From: Avipropionibacterium sp050157065
GTDB taxonomy: Bacteria; Actinomycetota; Actinomycetes; Propionibacteriales; Propionibacteriaceae
NCBI GenBank assembly: GCA_050157065.1
Contig: CP189573.1
Direction: 5' to 3' (one strand)
Length of the DNA stretch: 64,000 bases
Positions 1 to 9,227 of the stretch are shown in pieces; position 1 is the first letter of the stretch, and every line of letters begins with the position of its first letter. A program made the position numbers and the translations under genes. The notes under the pieces were generated by a model. It saw nothing but the letters and a program-made list of their open reading frames with translations, searched no databases and was not told the DNA's origin.

Positions 1-4
1 GCCG

Positions 5-1276
<1,272 letters not shown>

Positions 1277-1326
1277 TGACCGCGCAACCGCAATGTCGTG
1301 ATGACCGCGCGGCCGCGTACGACTTC

Positions 1327-1344
1327 GTCTGAGGTACCTCAGAC
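1327..1344. promoter_or_regulatory. 18-bp perfect palindrome downstream of the ECF sigma gene
   Basis: GTCTGAGGTACCTCAGAC is self-complementary over all 18 bases with no loop. It lies 50 bp after the ECF sigma stop codon and 60 bp before the IS3 element. A loopless palindrome suits a dimeric protein-binding site better than a terminator, and no T-tract follows. The binding protein is unknown. Confidence 0.4.
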
Positions 1345-1417
1345 AGCCTGCCTCAGCTGATGACCGCAGAAAATCAGCAGATCGTCTGATGTGCGGGAGG
1401 GGGATGGGCCGCCCCCT

Positions 1418-2233
1418 TCATTCGGTCCGGTCGCTCTGTGAGTCGTCGGTTTCGATTTGATGGGTGCACTGCCGAGCGTACTCGGCCGGGGGTAGGTAGC
1501 CGAGCGATGAGTGCCGACGCTGATGGTTGTACTCGGTCTTCCAGTCGCCGATCACGACCTGAGCGTGCAGCAGTGAGTAGAAGCTGTTGATGTTGAGACA
1601 CTCGTCGCGGAGGCGGCTGTTGAACGATTCGACGTATCCGTTGTGCCAGGGCGAGCCGGGCGGAATGTAGAACAGGCCGGTGCGGGTACCCGCCCAGTCG
1701 GCCATCGCGTCGCTGATGAACTCGGGCCCGTTGTCGCTGCGGAGCACACCCGGTGCTCCGCGGACGGCGACGAGCTCTTCGAGGTGGGCGGTGAGCCGGT
1801 CGGCGGTGATCGACCGCTCCACGAGCCCGCCGATGCATTCGCGGGTGTGCTCGTCGACGATGGAGCAGATCTTGATCGGGCAGCCCCGCTCGTCGGCGTC
1901 GAACTGGAAGTCCACACCCCATACGAGGTTCGGTGCGACCGCCGCCGGGGCGTCGACGGTCGAGGATCCGACACGCTTGCGGCGTCGCCGCTGCGGGACG
2001 CGGAGGCCTTCGGCTCGCCAGAGGCCTTGGATCTTCTTGTGGTTCACCGCCCAGCCCTCACCCCGGGCGTCGTGATACGCCCGCCGGTACCCGTAGCGGG
2101 GATGCTTCTTCGCCCACGCGCGCAGCCAGTCTCGCAACGCGCGATCAGGGTCGGCGACCGTGTCGCCCTTGAGCGGGCGACGGTACGCGGACCTGCTCAG
2201 CCCGGCCAGACGGCACGCCATCCGCTCGCTCAC
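1418..2233 (-). CDS. IS3-family transposase OrfB (DDE integrase core)
   Basis: Catalytic half of the transposase. Residues 1-60 contain the HTH_21 segment (MACRLAGLSRSAYRR). The rve/DDE domain follows: first Asp in WGVDFQFDADE, second in LRSDNGPEFISD, and Glu in NGYVESFNSRLRDE. The C-terminus, YNHQRRHSSLGYLPPAEYA, is the usual IS3 ending. The GTG at 2233 is only a possible internal start. The frame stays open upstream through RRRAAVSHLIRTLQ to the slippery site at 2290-2296, so the working protein is probably the OrfAB fusion made by -1 frameshifting. Confidence 0.93.
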   Translation of the reverse strand: MSERMACRLAGLSRSAYRRPLKGDTVADPDRALRDWLRAWAKKHPRYGYRRAYHDARGEGWAVNHKKIQGLWRAEGLRVPQRRRRKRVGSSTVDAPAAVAPNLVWGVDFQFDADERGCPIKICSIVDEHTRECIGGLVERSITADRLTAHLEELVAVRGAPGVLRSDNGPEFISDAMADWAGTRTGLFYIPPGSPWHNGYVESFNSRLRDECLNINSFYSLLHAQVVIGDWKTEYNHQRRHSSLGYLPPAEYARQCTHQIETDDSQSDRTE

Positions 2234-2283
2234 CTGCAGTGTCCTGATCAGGTGCGAGACGGCGGCGCGGCGCCTGCCCGGGC

Positions 2284-2568
2284 CTAGAAGTTTCCCTCGG
2301 CCAGCTCCTTGAGCGCGGCCTTCTCCAGCTCCGCTTCGGCCAGCAATCGCTTGAGCGTGGCGTTCTGCTTCTCCAGCTCCTTGAGACGCTTCGCGTCGTC
2401 GGCCTTCAGTCCGCCGTACTGGTTACGCCACCGGTAATACGTCTGCTCGGATATCCCAAGCTCCCGACACACCGCGGCGATGTCGCTGCCGTCGGCGAGC
2501 ATCCTGTCGGCCTGCCCGAGCTTGCGGACGACCTGCTCCGGGGTGTGACGCTTCCTGATGTTCGACAT
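2284..2568 (-). CDS. IS3-family transposase OrfA (HTH domain)
   Basis: DNA-binding half of the transposase, 94 residues from the ATG at 2568. It begins MSNIRKRHTPEQVVRKLGQA and has the helix-turn-helix AAVCRELGISEQTYYRWRNQYG. A leucine-rich coiled coil follows (LKELEKQNATLKRLLAEAEL), used for multimerisation. A longer frame reaches an upstream ATG at 2625, but that start would lie almost at the inverted repeat. The stop codon TAG comes directly after the GGGAAAC slippery heptamer, which is how the OrfAB fusion is made. Confidence 0.9.
   Translation of the reverse strand: MSNIRKRHTPEQVVRKLGQADRMLADGSDIAAVCRELGISEQTYYRWRNQYGGLKADDAKRLKELEKQNATLKRLLAEAELEKAALKELAEGNF
2290..2296 (-). promoter_or_regulatory. 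Programmed -1 ribosomal frameshift heptamer of the IS3 element
   Basis: On the minus strand the end of orfA reads GAG GGA AAC TTC TAG. The heptamer G-GGA-AAC has the X-XXY-YYZ form in the zero frame. Slipping back one base gives GGG AAA CTT CTA GGC, which is exactly the open frame of orfB. The site lies two codons before the orfA stop. Confidence 0.75.
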
Positions 2569-2676
2569 GATCTGACCAGTCTCCCTGCCCGCAACCACGG
2601 GCGACAGGACGACTCCCAGAACCACCGGACCTACAAAACGGGGTCAGCCCAGGGACTCAGCTGCACTGTTGTATCC

Positions 2677-2916
2677 ATGAGCGACTACTGGACCCACACC
2701 ACCTACCGCCTGGAGCACGGTCAGTTGGTCGACCGCGCCACCGAGGCCAGACTCGCCAAGCAGATCGCGGCCGAGCGGCGTGCCCGGCGTCGTGCCGAGC
2801 GGCAGGCCCGCCGTGCGGCCCGCCGGGTCCCCGGGACCACCCCGGTCGTGCCCGCGACCTCGGACCGACGCGGAGCCCGCTCGGCAGTCACCCGCCCGGT
2901 CGGGGGAGCGGCGTGA
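2677..2916 (+). CDS. Small basic hypothetical protein (79 aa)
   Basis: Not recognised. It begins MSDYWTHTTYRLEHGQLVDR. Its middle third is almost purely Arg/Ala (residues 24-50, with repeated RRA units), suggesting a basic helix, and its tail is Pro/Val-rich. Its TGA overlaps a GTG in the frame of the following LuxR-type regulator (GTGA at 2913-2916), so the two could be translationally coupled. The IS3 element ends only 25 bp upstream, so the original promoter may have been cut off. Arg/Ala-rich sequence is common in noncoding frames of high-GC DNA, so coding status is uncertain. Confidence 0.45.
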   Translation: MSDYWTHTTYRLEHGQLVDRATEARLAKQIAAERRARRRAERQARRAARRVPGTTPVVPATSDRRGARSAVTRPVGGAA

Positions 2917-5900
2917 CCCCCGGCCCGTCGGCGCCGCCCCTCCCTGCGGCGCCGTCGACCGAGCGGACGGTCGCGGCGACACCGTTGGCGATGCCGGCCC
3001 GCCGCAACGTCCCCCCGATGTCGGTTGCCGGCGGCGGGGGGTCGGTCGCCGGCGGCGGGGCGTCGGTGTCGCTGCTCCGACCAGTCCTGTCAGCGTCTCG
3101 TGCCACGATGGGAGTCGTGTCGTGCGAGGACCTCCCCGTCGTGGGCCGCCAGCAGCAGCTCGACCGCCTGGTCGAGGTGTGGGGCGACACCCGCGCCGGA
3201 GCCCGTACGGTCCTCCTCGCGGCCGAGGCCGGTGGCGGCAAGACGACCGTGATCGACACCTTGGTCCGCACCCTGGCCGACGACCCACGACCGCCGCAGG
3301 TGGTGGCCGGCGACTGCGTGCCGCTGGGCGGGGAGGGCCTGCCCTTCGTCCCGGTGGCCGCGGTGCTGCGGCAGCTGATCGAGCGACACGGCCAGGAGAC
3401 GGTCGTGGAGTGGGCCGGTGCCGGCAGTGACACGCTGGGGGCGCTCATCCCCGCGCTGGGTCCGGCCCCGACGCTGGACGGGGAACGACTGCGACTGTTC
3501 GAGGCGGTCGGCCGGCTGCTGGAACGGGCGGCCGCGGTGCAGCCGCTGCTGGTCGTGCTGGAGGACCTGCACTGGGCCGACGAGGCCACCCGCCACCTGA
3601 TCCGCTTCCTCACCCAGACGCTGTGCTCGGCCCAGGTGTGCCTGCTCGTCTCGTACCGCAGCGACGAGCTCCACCGACGCCACCCGTTGCGGCCGTTCGT
3701 CGCCGAGATCGCCCGACTCGGCAACCTGGAACGGGTCGAGCTGCCCCGGCTGACCCGTACCGAGGTGGCCGAGCTGCTGCCGCACGTCATGCAGTGTGCG
3801 GTCAGCGAGGAGACGGTGACCTCGGTGCACGAACGCACCGAAGGGGTGCCCTACTTCGTCGCCGAGCTCGGCGCGGCGATGTGCAAGGGCGACGGCAACC
3901 TGCCCGACAACCTGCGCGACGCACTGCTGGTCCGCATCCTGGAGGTGTCGGCGCAGGCCCAACAGGTCGTGCAGGCGATGTCGACCGCCGGCACCTCGGT
4001 CGGTCACGACCTGTTGGCCGAGGCCACCGGGGCCGACCCGATGACGCTGGACGCGGCGCTGCGGGAGCTGGTCGACCACGGCATCGTGCGCGCCGACGGG
4101 ACCGGGTACGCGTTCCGGCACGCCCTGCTGCGGGAGGCGGTCCACGAAGACCTGCTGCCCGGCGAACACGTTCGCAGCCACGTGCAGTTCGCCGAGGCGT
4201 TGACCCGGCGCCCCGAGCTGGTGACCAGCCACCTCGACAGCGAGCTCGCCCACCACTGGTTCGCCGCACACCGCGTGCAGCAGGCGTTCGAGGCGGCGCT
4301 CGCGGCGACCGGGTCGAGCCCCAGCCCGTACGAACAACTCCACATGTACGAGCGGGTGCTGGAGCTGTGGGACCAGGCCGATCTCGACCGGGCCGGCGCA
4401 CCGCCGCACGCGATGGTGCTGGAGCGGGCCGCGCTGACCGCCCGACGGGTCTCCGAGAGCGCCCGCGGGCTGCAGTTGATCACCGCCGCCCTGGCCGAGA
4501 CCGATGCCGAGACCGAGCCGGCCGATGCCGTACGGCGGCTGGTGATCAAGGCGAGCGCGATCGGCATGCTGACCGACGCGAGTCCCGGCGTCGGCGACTC
4601 GACCGCGGTCGCCGAACGCGCCGTCGAGCTCGCCGGCCCGACCGGTGACACCCCGGAACGGGTCGCGGCACTGGAGATGTACGCCATCCAGCTGATGTTG
4701 GCGGGCCGGTCGGAGGAGTCGGAGCAGGTTGCCCTCGAGGTGATCGACATCTGTCGGCGGACCGGCGCCCGCGGCCAACTCGGCGGTGCGCTCAACACCC
4801 TCGGCGCTACGTTGGTCCGGATGGGCCGCGAGGAGGAGGGGCTCGCCCGGCTGCACGAGAGCTGGCAGTACACCGACGGCGACGACTGGCTGGAGTTGCG
4901 TTACCACGTCAACCTGTCCGATGCGCTGACCACGGCGGGTCGACCGGCCGAGGCGGCGGAGGTGGCGCTGGCGGGGTACGAGCTGTCGAAGGCGTACGGA
5001 CTCACCCGCGGTGCCGGCACGATGCTGCTCGGGAACGCGGCCGAGGCGCTGTTCGACCTCGGTGACTGGGCCCGGGCGCGGGAGCTGTTGACCGGCGCCT
5101 TCGAGATCGCCCCGGTCGGACACCACCGGGTGCACGTCGGGCTGGTGCAGTCGTGGCTCGACACCTGGCAGGGACGGTTCGATTTGGCCGGGCCCCGGCT
5201 GCACGAGTTGTCGTTCGACCGGGCGGGACGGGCCGGCCGGCTGGCGGAGTACCGCACCTTCTGGCGGTGGACCGAGGCCGAGTACGCGTGGTGGTCCGGC
5301 CGCACCGACGAGGTGTGGGACATCGTCGCCCCGGAGCTGGCCGCCGCCGGCCGGTTGGGGTGGGGCAGGCTCTACCGGATGCTGCACATCGCGGCCCGGG
5401 CGAGCCATGAGCCGGGCAGCCCGGCCGACGCCGAACGGATCGTGCGTGACCTGCTCGAGCCGGACCGGCCCGGGGTCAGCCTCGGGCGTGCCCTGCGGCC
5501 GCTCGCGGTCGCCGAGCTCGACGACACCGTGGAGGCATGGCAGGCCGCGATCGAGGCACTCGCCGGTCCGGCCGGACCGGTCTACCTGCGGCCGTACGCC
5601 CGGCTCCGGTTGGCCAAGGCGTACGTGGCTGCGAAGGACCGGGCCGCTGCCGCGGAGCCGTTGGAGCTCGCCGCGAGCGAGGCCGATCGGATGGGGATGC
5701 ACCCGTTGGCCGGGCAGGTCGCCGCCCTGCGGCAGCGGATCGGTGCGGCCGGTCCGGGTGGTGGGGTGCTGACACCGCGGGAGTACGAGGTGCTGACCCT
5801 GGTCGCCGACGGCCGGTCGAACGCGCAGATCGGCCGGGAGCTGTTCATCAGCACCAAGACGGTCAGCGTGCACGTCTCCAACATCATCGCCAAGTTGGAG

Positions 5901-5978
5901 GCGAACAACCGCGGCGATGCCGCTGCCCGGGCCCGACGGGCTGGGTTGCTGGAGCCCGTCCGGGCTGTCAGTTCCTGA
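2913..5978 (+). CDS. LuxR-type transcriptional regulator with N-terminal AAA ATPase (LAL family)
   Basis: Large signal-transduction ATPase regulator, up to 1021 aa. The AAA domain has Walker A in AEAGGGKTT and Walker B in LLVVLEDLHWAD. A long helical TPR-like middle region follows. The GerE/LuxR helix-turn-helix is at the C-terminus (LTPREYEVLTLVADGRSNAQ, then TVSVHVSNIIAKL). The first 65 residues are low-complexity Ala/Pro/Gly. The ATG at 3108, just before CEDLPVVGRQQQLDRL, is a more family-like start, while the GTG at 2913 overlaps the upstream small ORF. A strong hairpin begins at the stop codon. The regulated genes are not evident from the context. Confidence 0.9.
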   Translation: MTPGPSAPPLPAAPSTERTVAATPLAMPARRNVPPMSVAGGGGSVAGGGASVSLLRPVLSASRATMGVVSCEDLPVVGRQQQLDRLVEVWGDTRAGARTVLLAAEAGGGKTTVIDTLVRTLADDPRPPQVVAGDCVPLGGEGLPFVPVAAVLRQLIERHGQETVVEWAGAGSDTLGALIPALGPAPTLDGERLRLFEAVGRLLERAAAVQPLLVVLEDLHWADEATRHLIRFLTQTLCSAQVCLLVSYRSDELHRRHPLRPFVAEIARLGNLERVELPRLTRTEVAELLPHVMQCAVSEETVTSVHERTEGVPYFVAELGAAMCKGDGNLPDNLRDALLVRILEVSAQAQQVVQAMSTAGTSVGHDLLAEATGADPMTLDAALRELVDHGIVRADGTGYAFRHALLREAVHEDLLPGEHVRSHVQFAEALTRRPELVTSHLDSELAHHWFAAHRVQQAFEAALAATGSSPSPYEQLHMYERVLELWDQADLDRAGAPPHAMVLERAALTARRVSESARGLQLITAALAETDAETEPADAVRRLVIKASAIGMLTDASPGVGDSTAVAERAVELAGPTGDTPERVAALEMYAIQLMLAGRSEESEQVALEVIDICRRTGARGQLGGALNTLGATLVRMGREEEGLARLHESWQYTDGDDWLELRYHVNLSDALTTAGRPAEAAEVALAGYELSKAYGLTRGAGTMLLGNAAEALFDLGDWARARELLTGAFEIAPVGHHRVHVGLVQSWLDTWQGRFDLAGPRLHELSFDRAGRAGRLAEYRTFWRWTEAEYAWWSGRTDEVWDIVAPELAAAGRLGWGRLYRMLHIAARASHEPGSPADAERIVRDLLEPDRPGVSLGRALRPLAVAELDDTVEAWQAAIEALAGPAGPVYLRPYARLRLAKAYVAAKDRAAAAEPLELAASEADRMGMHPLAGQVAALRQRIGAAGPGGGVLTPREYEVLTLVADGRSNAQIGRELFISTKTVSVHVSNIIAKLEANNRGDAAARARRAGLLEPVRAVSS

Positions 5979-6034
5979 GCCAGGCTGACCCAGGGCTGGT
6001 GGGCCGCCGCGCTGCCCCTGGGTCCGGTCGGCTC
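5977..6034 (+). terminator. Hairpin terminator after the LuxR-type regulator
   Basis: GACCCAGGG (5987-5995) pairs perfectly with CCCTGGGTC (6016-6024). An outer GAGCC (5977-5981) pairs with GGCTC (6030-6034). The stem starts inside the stop codon. There is no clear U-tract, as is often the case in high-GC actinobacteria. Confidence 0.55.
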
Positions 6035-6076
6035 ACGTGCGCCGCCGAGTTGGGCGCCTTACTCCGTTTGCACGAA

Positions 6077-6094
6077 AGTACGTAGTTACGTACT
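6077..6094. promoter_or_regulatory. Palindromic operator upstream of the ArsR-like regulator
   Basis: AGTACGTAGTTACGTACT consists of two perfect 8-base arms (AGTACGTA and TACGTACT) around GT. It lies 10 bases before the ATG of the winged-helix regulator, where binding would block transcription or translation initiation. Autoregulation by the downstream protein is the simplest reading. Confidence 0.6.
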
Positions 6095-6103
6095 ATCGCT
6101 GTC

Positions 6104-6610
6104 ATGACCGATCGGCTGGACGACCTCGAGCGCCGGGTCCGCGCCCTTGAGGAGCGGCTGGCCGAGGCCGCGCCCACCGAGCCGGCGTCCGTCCCGCCCG
6201 GTACCGGCGACGCCTTCTGGGCGTTGACCGGCCTGGAAGAACGCGTCGACTCGCCGGGTGCGGTGATGCTGGTGGGCAGCGTGGAGGTCCCCGGAGCGGG
6301 CCGCGCCCGCTGGCAGTACGGGCTGCCCACCGACGCGCTCGAGGACCGGGACTGGGCCTCGGCCGTCCCGGCTCTGGACGCGCTGGCGAACCCGGTCCGG
6401 CTGGCCCTACTGAAGCAGGTCTTCAGCGGTGTGCACACCACCGCCGAACTGACCACGGCCGCCGGGCTCGGCACCACCGGGCAGCTCCACCACCACCTGC
6501 GGGCGCTGATCGCCGGCGGCTGGTTGCACACCACCGGACGCGGTCGGTACGAGATCCCCGCCGACCGGATCGTCCCGCTGCTCGCGATCCTGACCGCCAC
6601 CACGACCTGA
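6104..6610 (+). CDS. ArsR-like winged-helix transcriptional regulator
   Basis: 168-residue DNA-binding regulator. An N-terminal coiled coil (DDLERRVRALEERLAEA, residues 5-21) is followed by a linker. The C-terminal winged helix has LDALANPVRLALLKQVFSG, then TTAELTTAAGLGTTGQLHHH and LRALIAGGWLHTTGRGRYEI, the usual ArsR-fold order. No cysteine metal site is visible, so it is more likely a conformational or unknown-ligand sensor than a metal sensor. It is followed 36 bp downstream by a serine hydrolase gene and probably controls both from the palindrome next to its start codon. Confidence 0.8.
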   Translation: MTDRLDDLERRVRALEERLAEAAPTEPASVPPGTGDAFWALTGLEERVDSPGAVMLVGSVEVPGAGRARWQYGLPTDALEDRDWASAVPALDALANPVRLALLKQVFSGVHTTAELTTAAGLGTTGQLHHHLRALIAGGWLHTTGRGRYEIPADRIVPLLAILTATTT

Positions 6611-6646
6611 CTCCCACCGACTTCCCACCAGGATGAGAGGCCGAGC

Positions 6647-8272
6647 ATGAGCAATGAACCCGACGACCGCGAACCCACACGCTCCCCTAGCGAGTCCTCA
6701 CGCTCCCCGAGCTTGTCGAGGGGGGACGTCTCGACAGGCTCGACGGACGTCTCGACAGGCTCGACGGACGTCTCGACAAGCTCGACGGGCGTTGATTCGA
6801 GGGGGCGCCGGCCGGTGCTGATCGCCGTGGTCGGACTGCTGGTGATCGGGGTCCTGATCGGCTGGCTGCTCGGGCCGAAGCACCAGCGGCTCGGTGACCA
6901 GGTCGCCGGGGACCAGGCGCTTGCCGACAAGGTGAAGTCGGCCATCGATGCCGACGACGGCTACCGCAGCCTGGTGGTCGTCGAGTTCACCGCCGAGGAC
7001 GCCACCTGGACCGGTCTCGGTTCGCCGTACGGGGTGCTCGACGGACCCCCGCCGACGGAGGCGACGCCGTACGAGCTGGGGTCGATCACCAAGACGTTCA
7101 CCGCCGCGCTCTACCAGGAGGCGATCGACAACGGTGAGGTCTCCCCGGACGACAAGCTAGAGCAGTACCTGCCCGAGCTGGCCGGCACGCCCGCCGGTGG
7201 CGCCACGCTGGAATCCCTGGCCCAGCACACGTCCGGGCTGCCCTCGCTGACCACCGAGACCGCGCTCGGTAGCCTGCCTGCGCTCTTCACCAACGGTGAC
7301 CTGTACGCCGGCACCACCTACCAGCGGGAGATCGACCGCACCAAGCGGACCCCGCTGCAGACCCCCGGTGAGTTCTTCTACTCCAACCTCGGCATCAGCC
7401 TGCTCGGCCATGCCCTCGCCAACGCGGCGGACGCCGGCGACTGGACCACCCTGGTGCAGCAGCGGGTCTTCACCCCGGTCGGGATGGAGCACACCGTGCC
7501 GGCTCCCACGGCGGCCGACATCCCGGAGCTGGCCGCGATCGGACACCACCCGAACGGGCTCCGTGCACCGCGGTGGTCCGGTGAGTTCTACCTGCCGGCG
7601 GGGGTGTCCACCTTCACCAACGCCGCCGACATGACGGCCTGGGGGCAGGGCCTGTTGGCCGGTACCGCCCCCGGTGTGGAGGCGATGGAGCCGACCCTGG
7701 AACTCGGTGAGGGGAACGAGGTCGGACGGGTCTGGCGCGTCTCCGAGGGCAACGGCCGCACGATCACCTGGCACAACGGCGGCACCGGCGGCTTCCGCAC
7801 GATGCTCGCCCTCGACCGGGAGGCCGGCCGCGGTTACCTGGTGATGGGCAACACCGCCCGGTGGGTCGACACCCTCGGCCTCCGACTCGCCACCTCCGAC
7901 GGCGACCAGATCCCGGAGAACCCGCCGACGGGCCGTGATTCGGCCGCCAGCTACTGGGTGATGTACGGGATCGCCGCCCTGCTGCTGGGCTGGTCGTTGC
8001 TCACCGCGATCCGGTCGAAGCACCGCCTCGGCCTGGTCGGCGGAGCGTTCGTGATGGTGGCGGGCCTGGTGCTGGGTTGGACCCAGGGACCATGGGTCGT
8101 GGTCGGCGGTTGGGCGTACGGGTTCCTGCTCGGCCTGGCGCTGATCATCGGCGCGCTCACCGTACGCCGCTGGGAGTCGTTGCCGACGAGGCCCGAGAAG
8201 TGGGTCGTCCCGTCCGCCCTGTTGGTGGTGCTGAAGTCGCTGATCGCCGGGGCCGCGTTCCTGTCGTTCTGA
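6647..8272 (+). CDS. Membrane-anchored serine hydrolase, class C beta-lactamase/PBP-like fold
   Basis: Predicted cell-surface hydrolase or esterase of the beta-lactamase family, 541 aa. A cytoplasmic N-terminal tail is followed by one membrane span at about residues 56-76. The catalytic domain has S146-x-x-K149 (GSITKTF), Y245-S-N247 (FFYSNLG) and an HNGGTGGF box near residue 375, replacing the KTG motif. About four membrane spans close the protein (from YWVMYGIAALLLGW to the end). Substrate is unknown; peptidoglycan-related peptides or esters are typical for the family. Residues 21-48 are encoded by dispersed-repeat DNA and read as repeated STDVSTGST, which probably has no enzymatic role. 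It follows the ArsR-like gene closely. Confidence 0.87.
   Translation: MSNEPDDREPTRSPSESSRSPSLSRGDVSTGSTDVSTGSTDVSTSSTGVDSRGRRPVLIAVVGLLVIGVLIGWLLGPKHQRLGDQVAGDQALADKVKSAIDADDGYRSLVVVEFTAEDATWTGLGSPYGVLDGPPPTEATPYELGSITKTFTAALYQEAIDNGEVSPDDKLEQYLPELAGTPAGGATLESLAQHTSGLPSLTTETALGSLPALFTNGDLYAGTTYQREIDRTKRTPLQTPGEFFYSNLGISLLGHALANAADAGDWTTLVQQRVFTPVGMEHTVPAPTAADIPELAAIGHHPNGLRAPRWSGEFYLPAGVSTFTNAADMTAWGQGLLAGTAPGVEAMEPTLELGEGNEVGRVWRVSEGNGRTITWHNGGTGGFRTMLALDREAGRGYLVMGNTARWVDTLGLRLATSDGDQIPENPPTGRDSAASYWVMYGIAALLLGWSLLTAIRSKHRLGLVGGAFVMVAGLVLGWTQGPWVVVGGWAYGFLLGLALIIGALTVRRWESLPTRPEKWVVPSALLVVLKSLIAGAAFLSF
6706..6790. repeat. REP-like dispersed repeat array inside a coding region
   Basis: One CGAGCTTGTCGAGG unit followed by three tandem copies of a roughly 21-base unit built on GACGTCTCGACAGGCTCGAC. 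The core (TCGACAAGCTCGA and its complement) is the same imperfect palindrome seen at 22283-22410 and, in single copy, near 10348. The array is in frame and encodes part of the cytoplasmic tail of the serine hydrolase. Confidence 0.7.
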
Positions 8273-8276
8273 GCGG

Positions 8277-9227
8277 TCAGTCGGGGCGGTCGGAGGCGGC
8301 CCGGATCAATCGGCTGACCGACCAGTCGGCCATCGCGGCGACCACGTGCCGTGGCATCGCGTGCCCGTTGTTGTGGCGGATGATGTCGAGCCAGCGGGGC
8401 TTGTTGCCGACCCGGTCGAGGCTGCGTGCCACGGTCGCCTCGTTGCCGGGACCGTCGTACGCCAACCCGGCACCCTGGCCGCCGCCCCCGCCGTACAGGA
8501 ACGGGCGGGGGGCGATCAGGTCGAGCAGGGCGTCCATCCCGGCCGGTGGGGTCAGCGGCTCGCCGTCGGCATCGGAGAGGTACCACGGGTCGAACCAGTT
8601 GGAGGCCTCCCAACCCAGACCCATCTCGTGGGCGATCACGGCCGCGACGTCGGAGTTGAGGGCGCCGAACCACAGCGCGAGCTTGCCACCCAACGAGTGG
8701 CCCATCACGCCGAGCGGACCGGTGCCACCGGCACCCCGCCACGCCTCGACCGCGAGCTCGAGCTCCGCCAGCGCCCGGCCCAGCGAGGTCCCGGCGTTGC
8801 GTGCCAGGAACCGCCGTGCCGGGGTGTCGTACTTGGCGACCAGCGAGTCGCGCGGCATGTTGGTCGCGATCGCCTCCACCTCGGCCCACCACGGGACGGC
8901 GACCACCGCGAGCCCACGCTCCAGGAACCGGTCGGCGACCGCGTTGGTGGTCGGTCGCGGGCGGTCGGCGGTCGGCTGGCCGAAGACGGTCTCCACCGAG
9001 TAGAACGGCACCAGCACCGTACCGAGCTGGCGACCCGTGGGCCGTTGCCAGCGGCACTCCAAGGTGGTGCCCCACGAGGTCACCGTCAGCTCGGTGACGT
9101 GGCCGGACACGGTGCCGACGCCCGTCTGGGCGTCCGGGTCGGGCCGCATCCCCAGCCAGTCCCGCCACTGTTCGCGGGTCGGCACGTGCTCGGTGGTGCG
9201 CACGCGTTCTCCGGTCGGCACGTTCAT
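8277..9227 (-). CDS. Alpha/beta hydrolase (esterase-like)
   Basis: 316-residue hydrolase. The nucleophile elbow is GVMGHSLGGKLALWFGAL, with Ser in GHSLGG. The probable catalytic His is in HNNGHAMPRHV near the C-terminus, and the acid is likely in the region before APRPFLYGGG. The overall pattern resembles acetyl-xylan or glucuronoyl esterase-type proteins; the substrate is not evident. The ATG at 9227 was chosen because it overlaps the stop of the upstream ligase gene (ATGA at 9224-9227), giving translational coupling. A longer in-frame ORF runs back inside the ligase gene but is a shadow. No signal peptide is seen, so it is cytoplasmic. It converges on the serine hydrolase gene with 4 bp between stops. 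Confidence 0.82.
   Translation of the reverse strand: MNVPTGERVRTTEHVPTREQWRDWLGMRPDPDAQTGVGTVSGHVTELTVTSWGTTLECRWQRPTGRQLGTVLVPFYSVETVFGQPTADRPRPTTNAVADRFLERGLAVVAVPWWAEVEAIATNMPRDSLVAKYDTPARRFLARNAGTSLGRALAELELAVEAWRGAGGTGPLGVMGHSLGGKLALWFGALNSDVAAVIAHEMGLGWEASNWFDPWYLSDADGEPLTPPAGMDALLDLIAPRPFLYGGGGGQGAGLAYDGPGNEATVARSLDRVGNKPRWLDIIRHNNGHAMPRHVVAAMADWSVSRLIRAASDRPD

Larger units (their letters stand above)
1405..2651 (-). mobile_element. Complete IS3-family insertion sequence (IS407-like) with terminal inverted repeats and GGGA target duplication
   Basis: The left end begins TGGGCCGCCCCC and the right end, read inward on the other strand, begins TGGGCTGACCCCG. Both continue imperfectly to a shared GGTCCGGT block about 20 bases in. 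GGGA flanks the element on both sides (1401-1404 and 2652-2655), a 4-bp target duplication expected for the IS407 group. The 1247-bp element carries orfA and orfB on the minus strand with a -1 slippery site between them. Neither reading frame is broken, so the copy looks recent and possibly active. It separates the ECF sigma gene from the small basic ORF upstream of the LuxR-type regulator. Confidence 0.88.

Noticed and set aside
3090..5873. Long minus-strand open frame opposite the LuxR-type regulator
   Set aside because: Composition is Arg/Gly/Pro/His noise and the opposite strand has a complete AAA and HTH protein.
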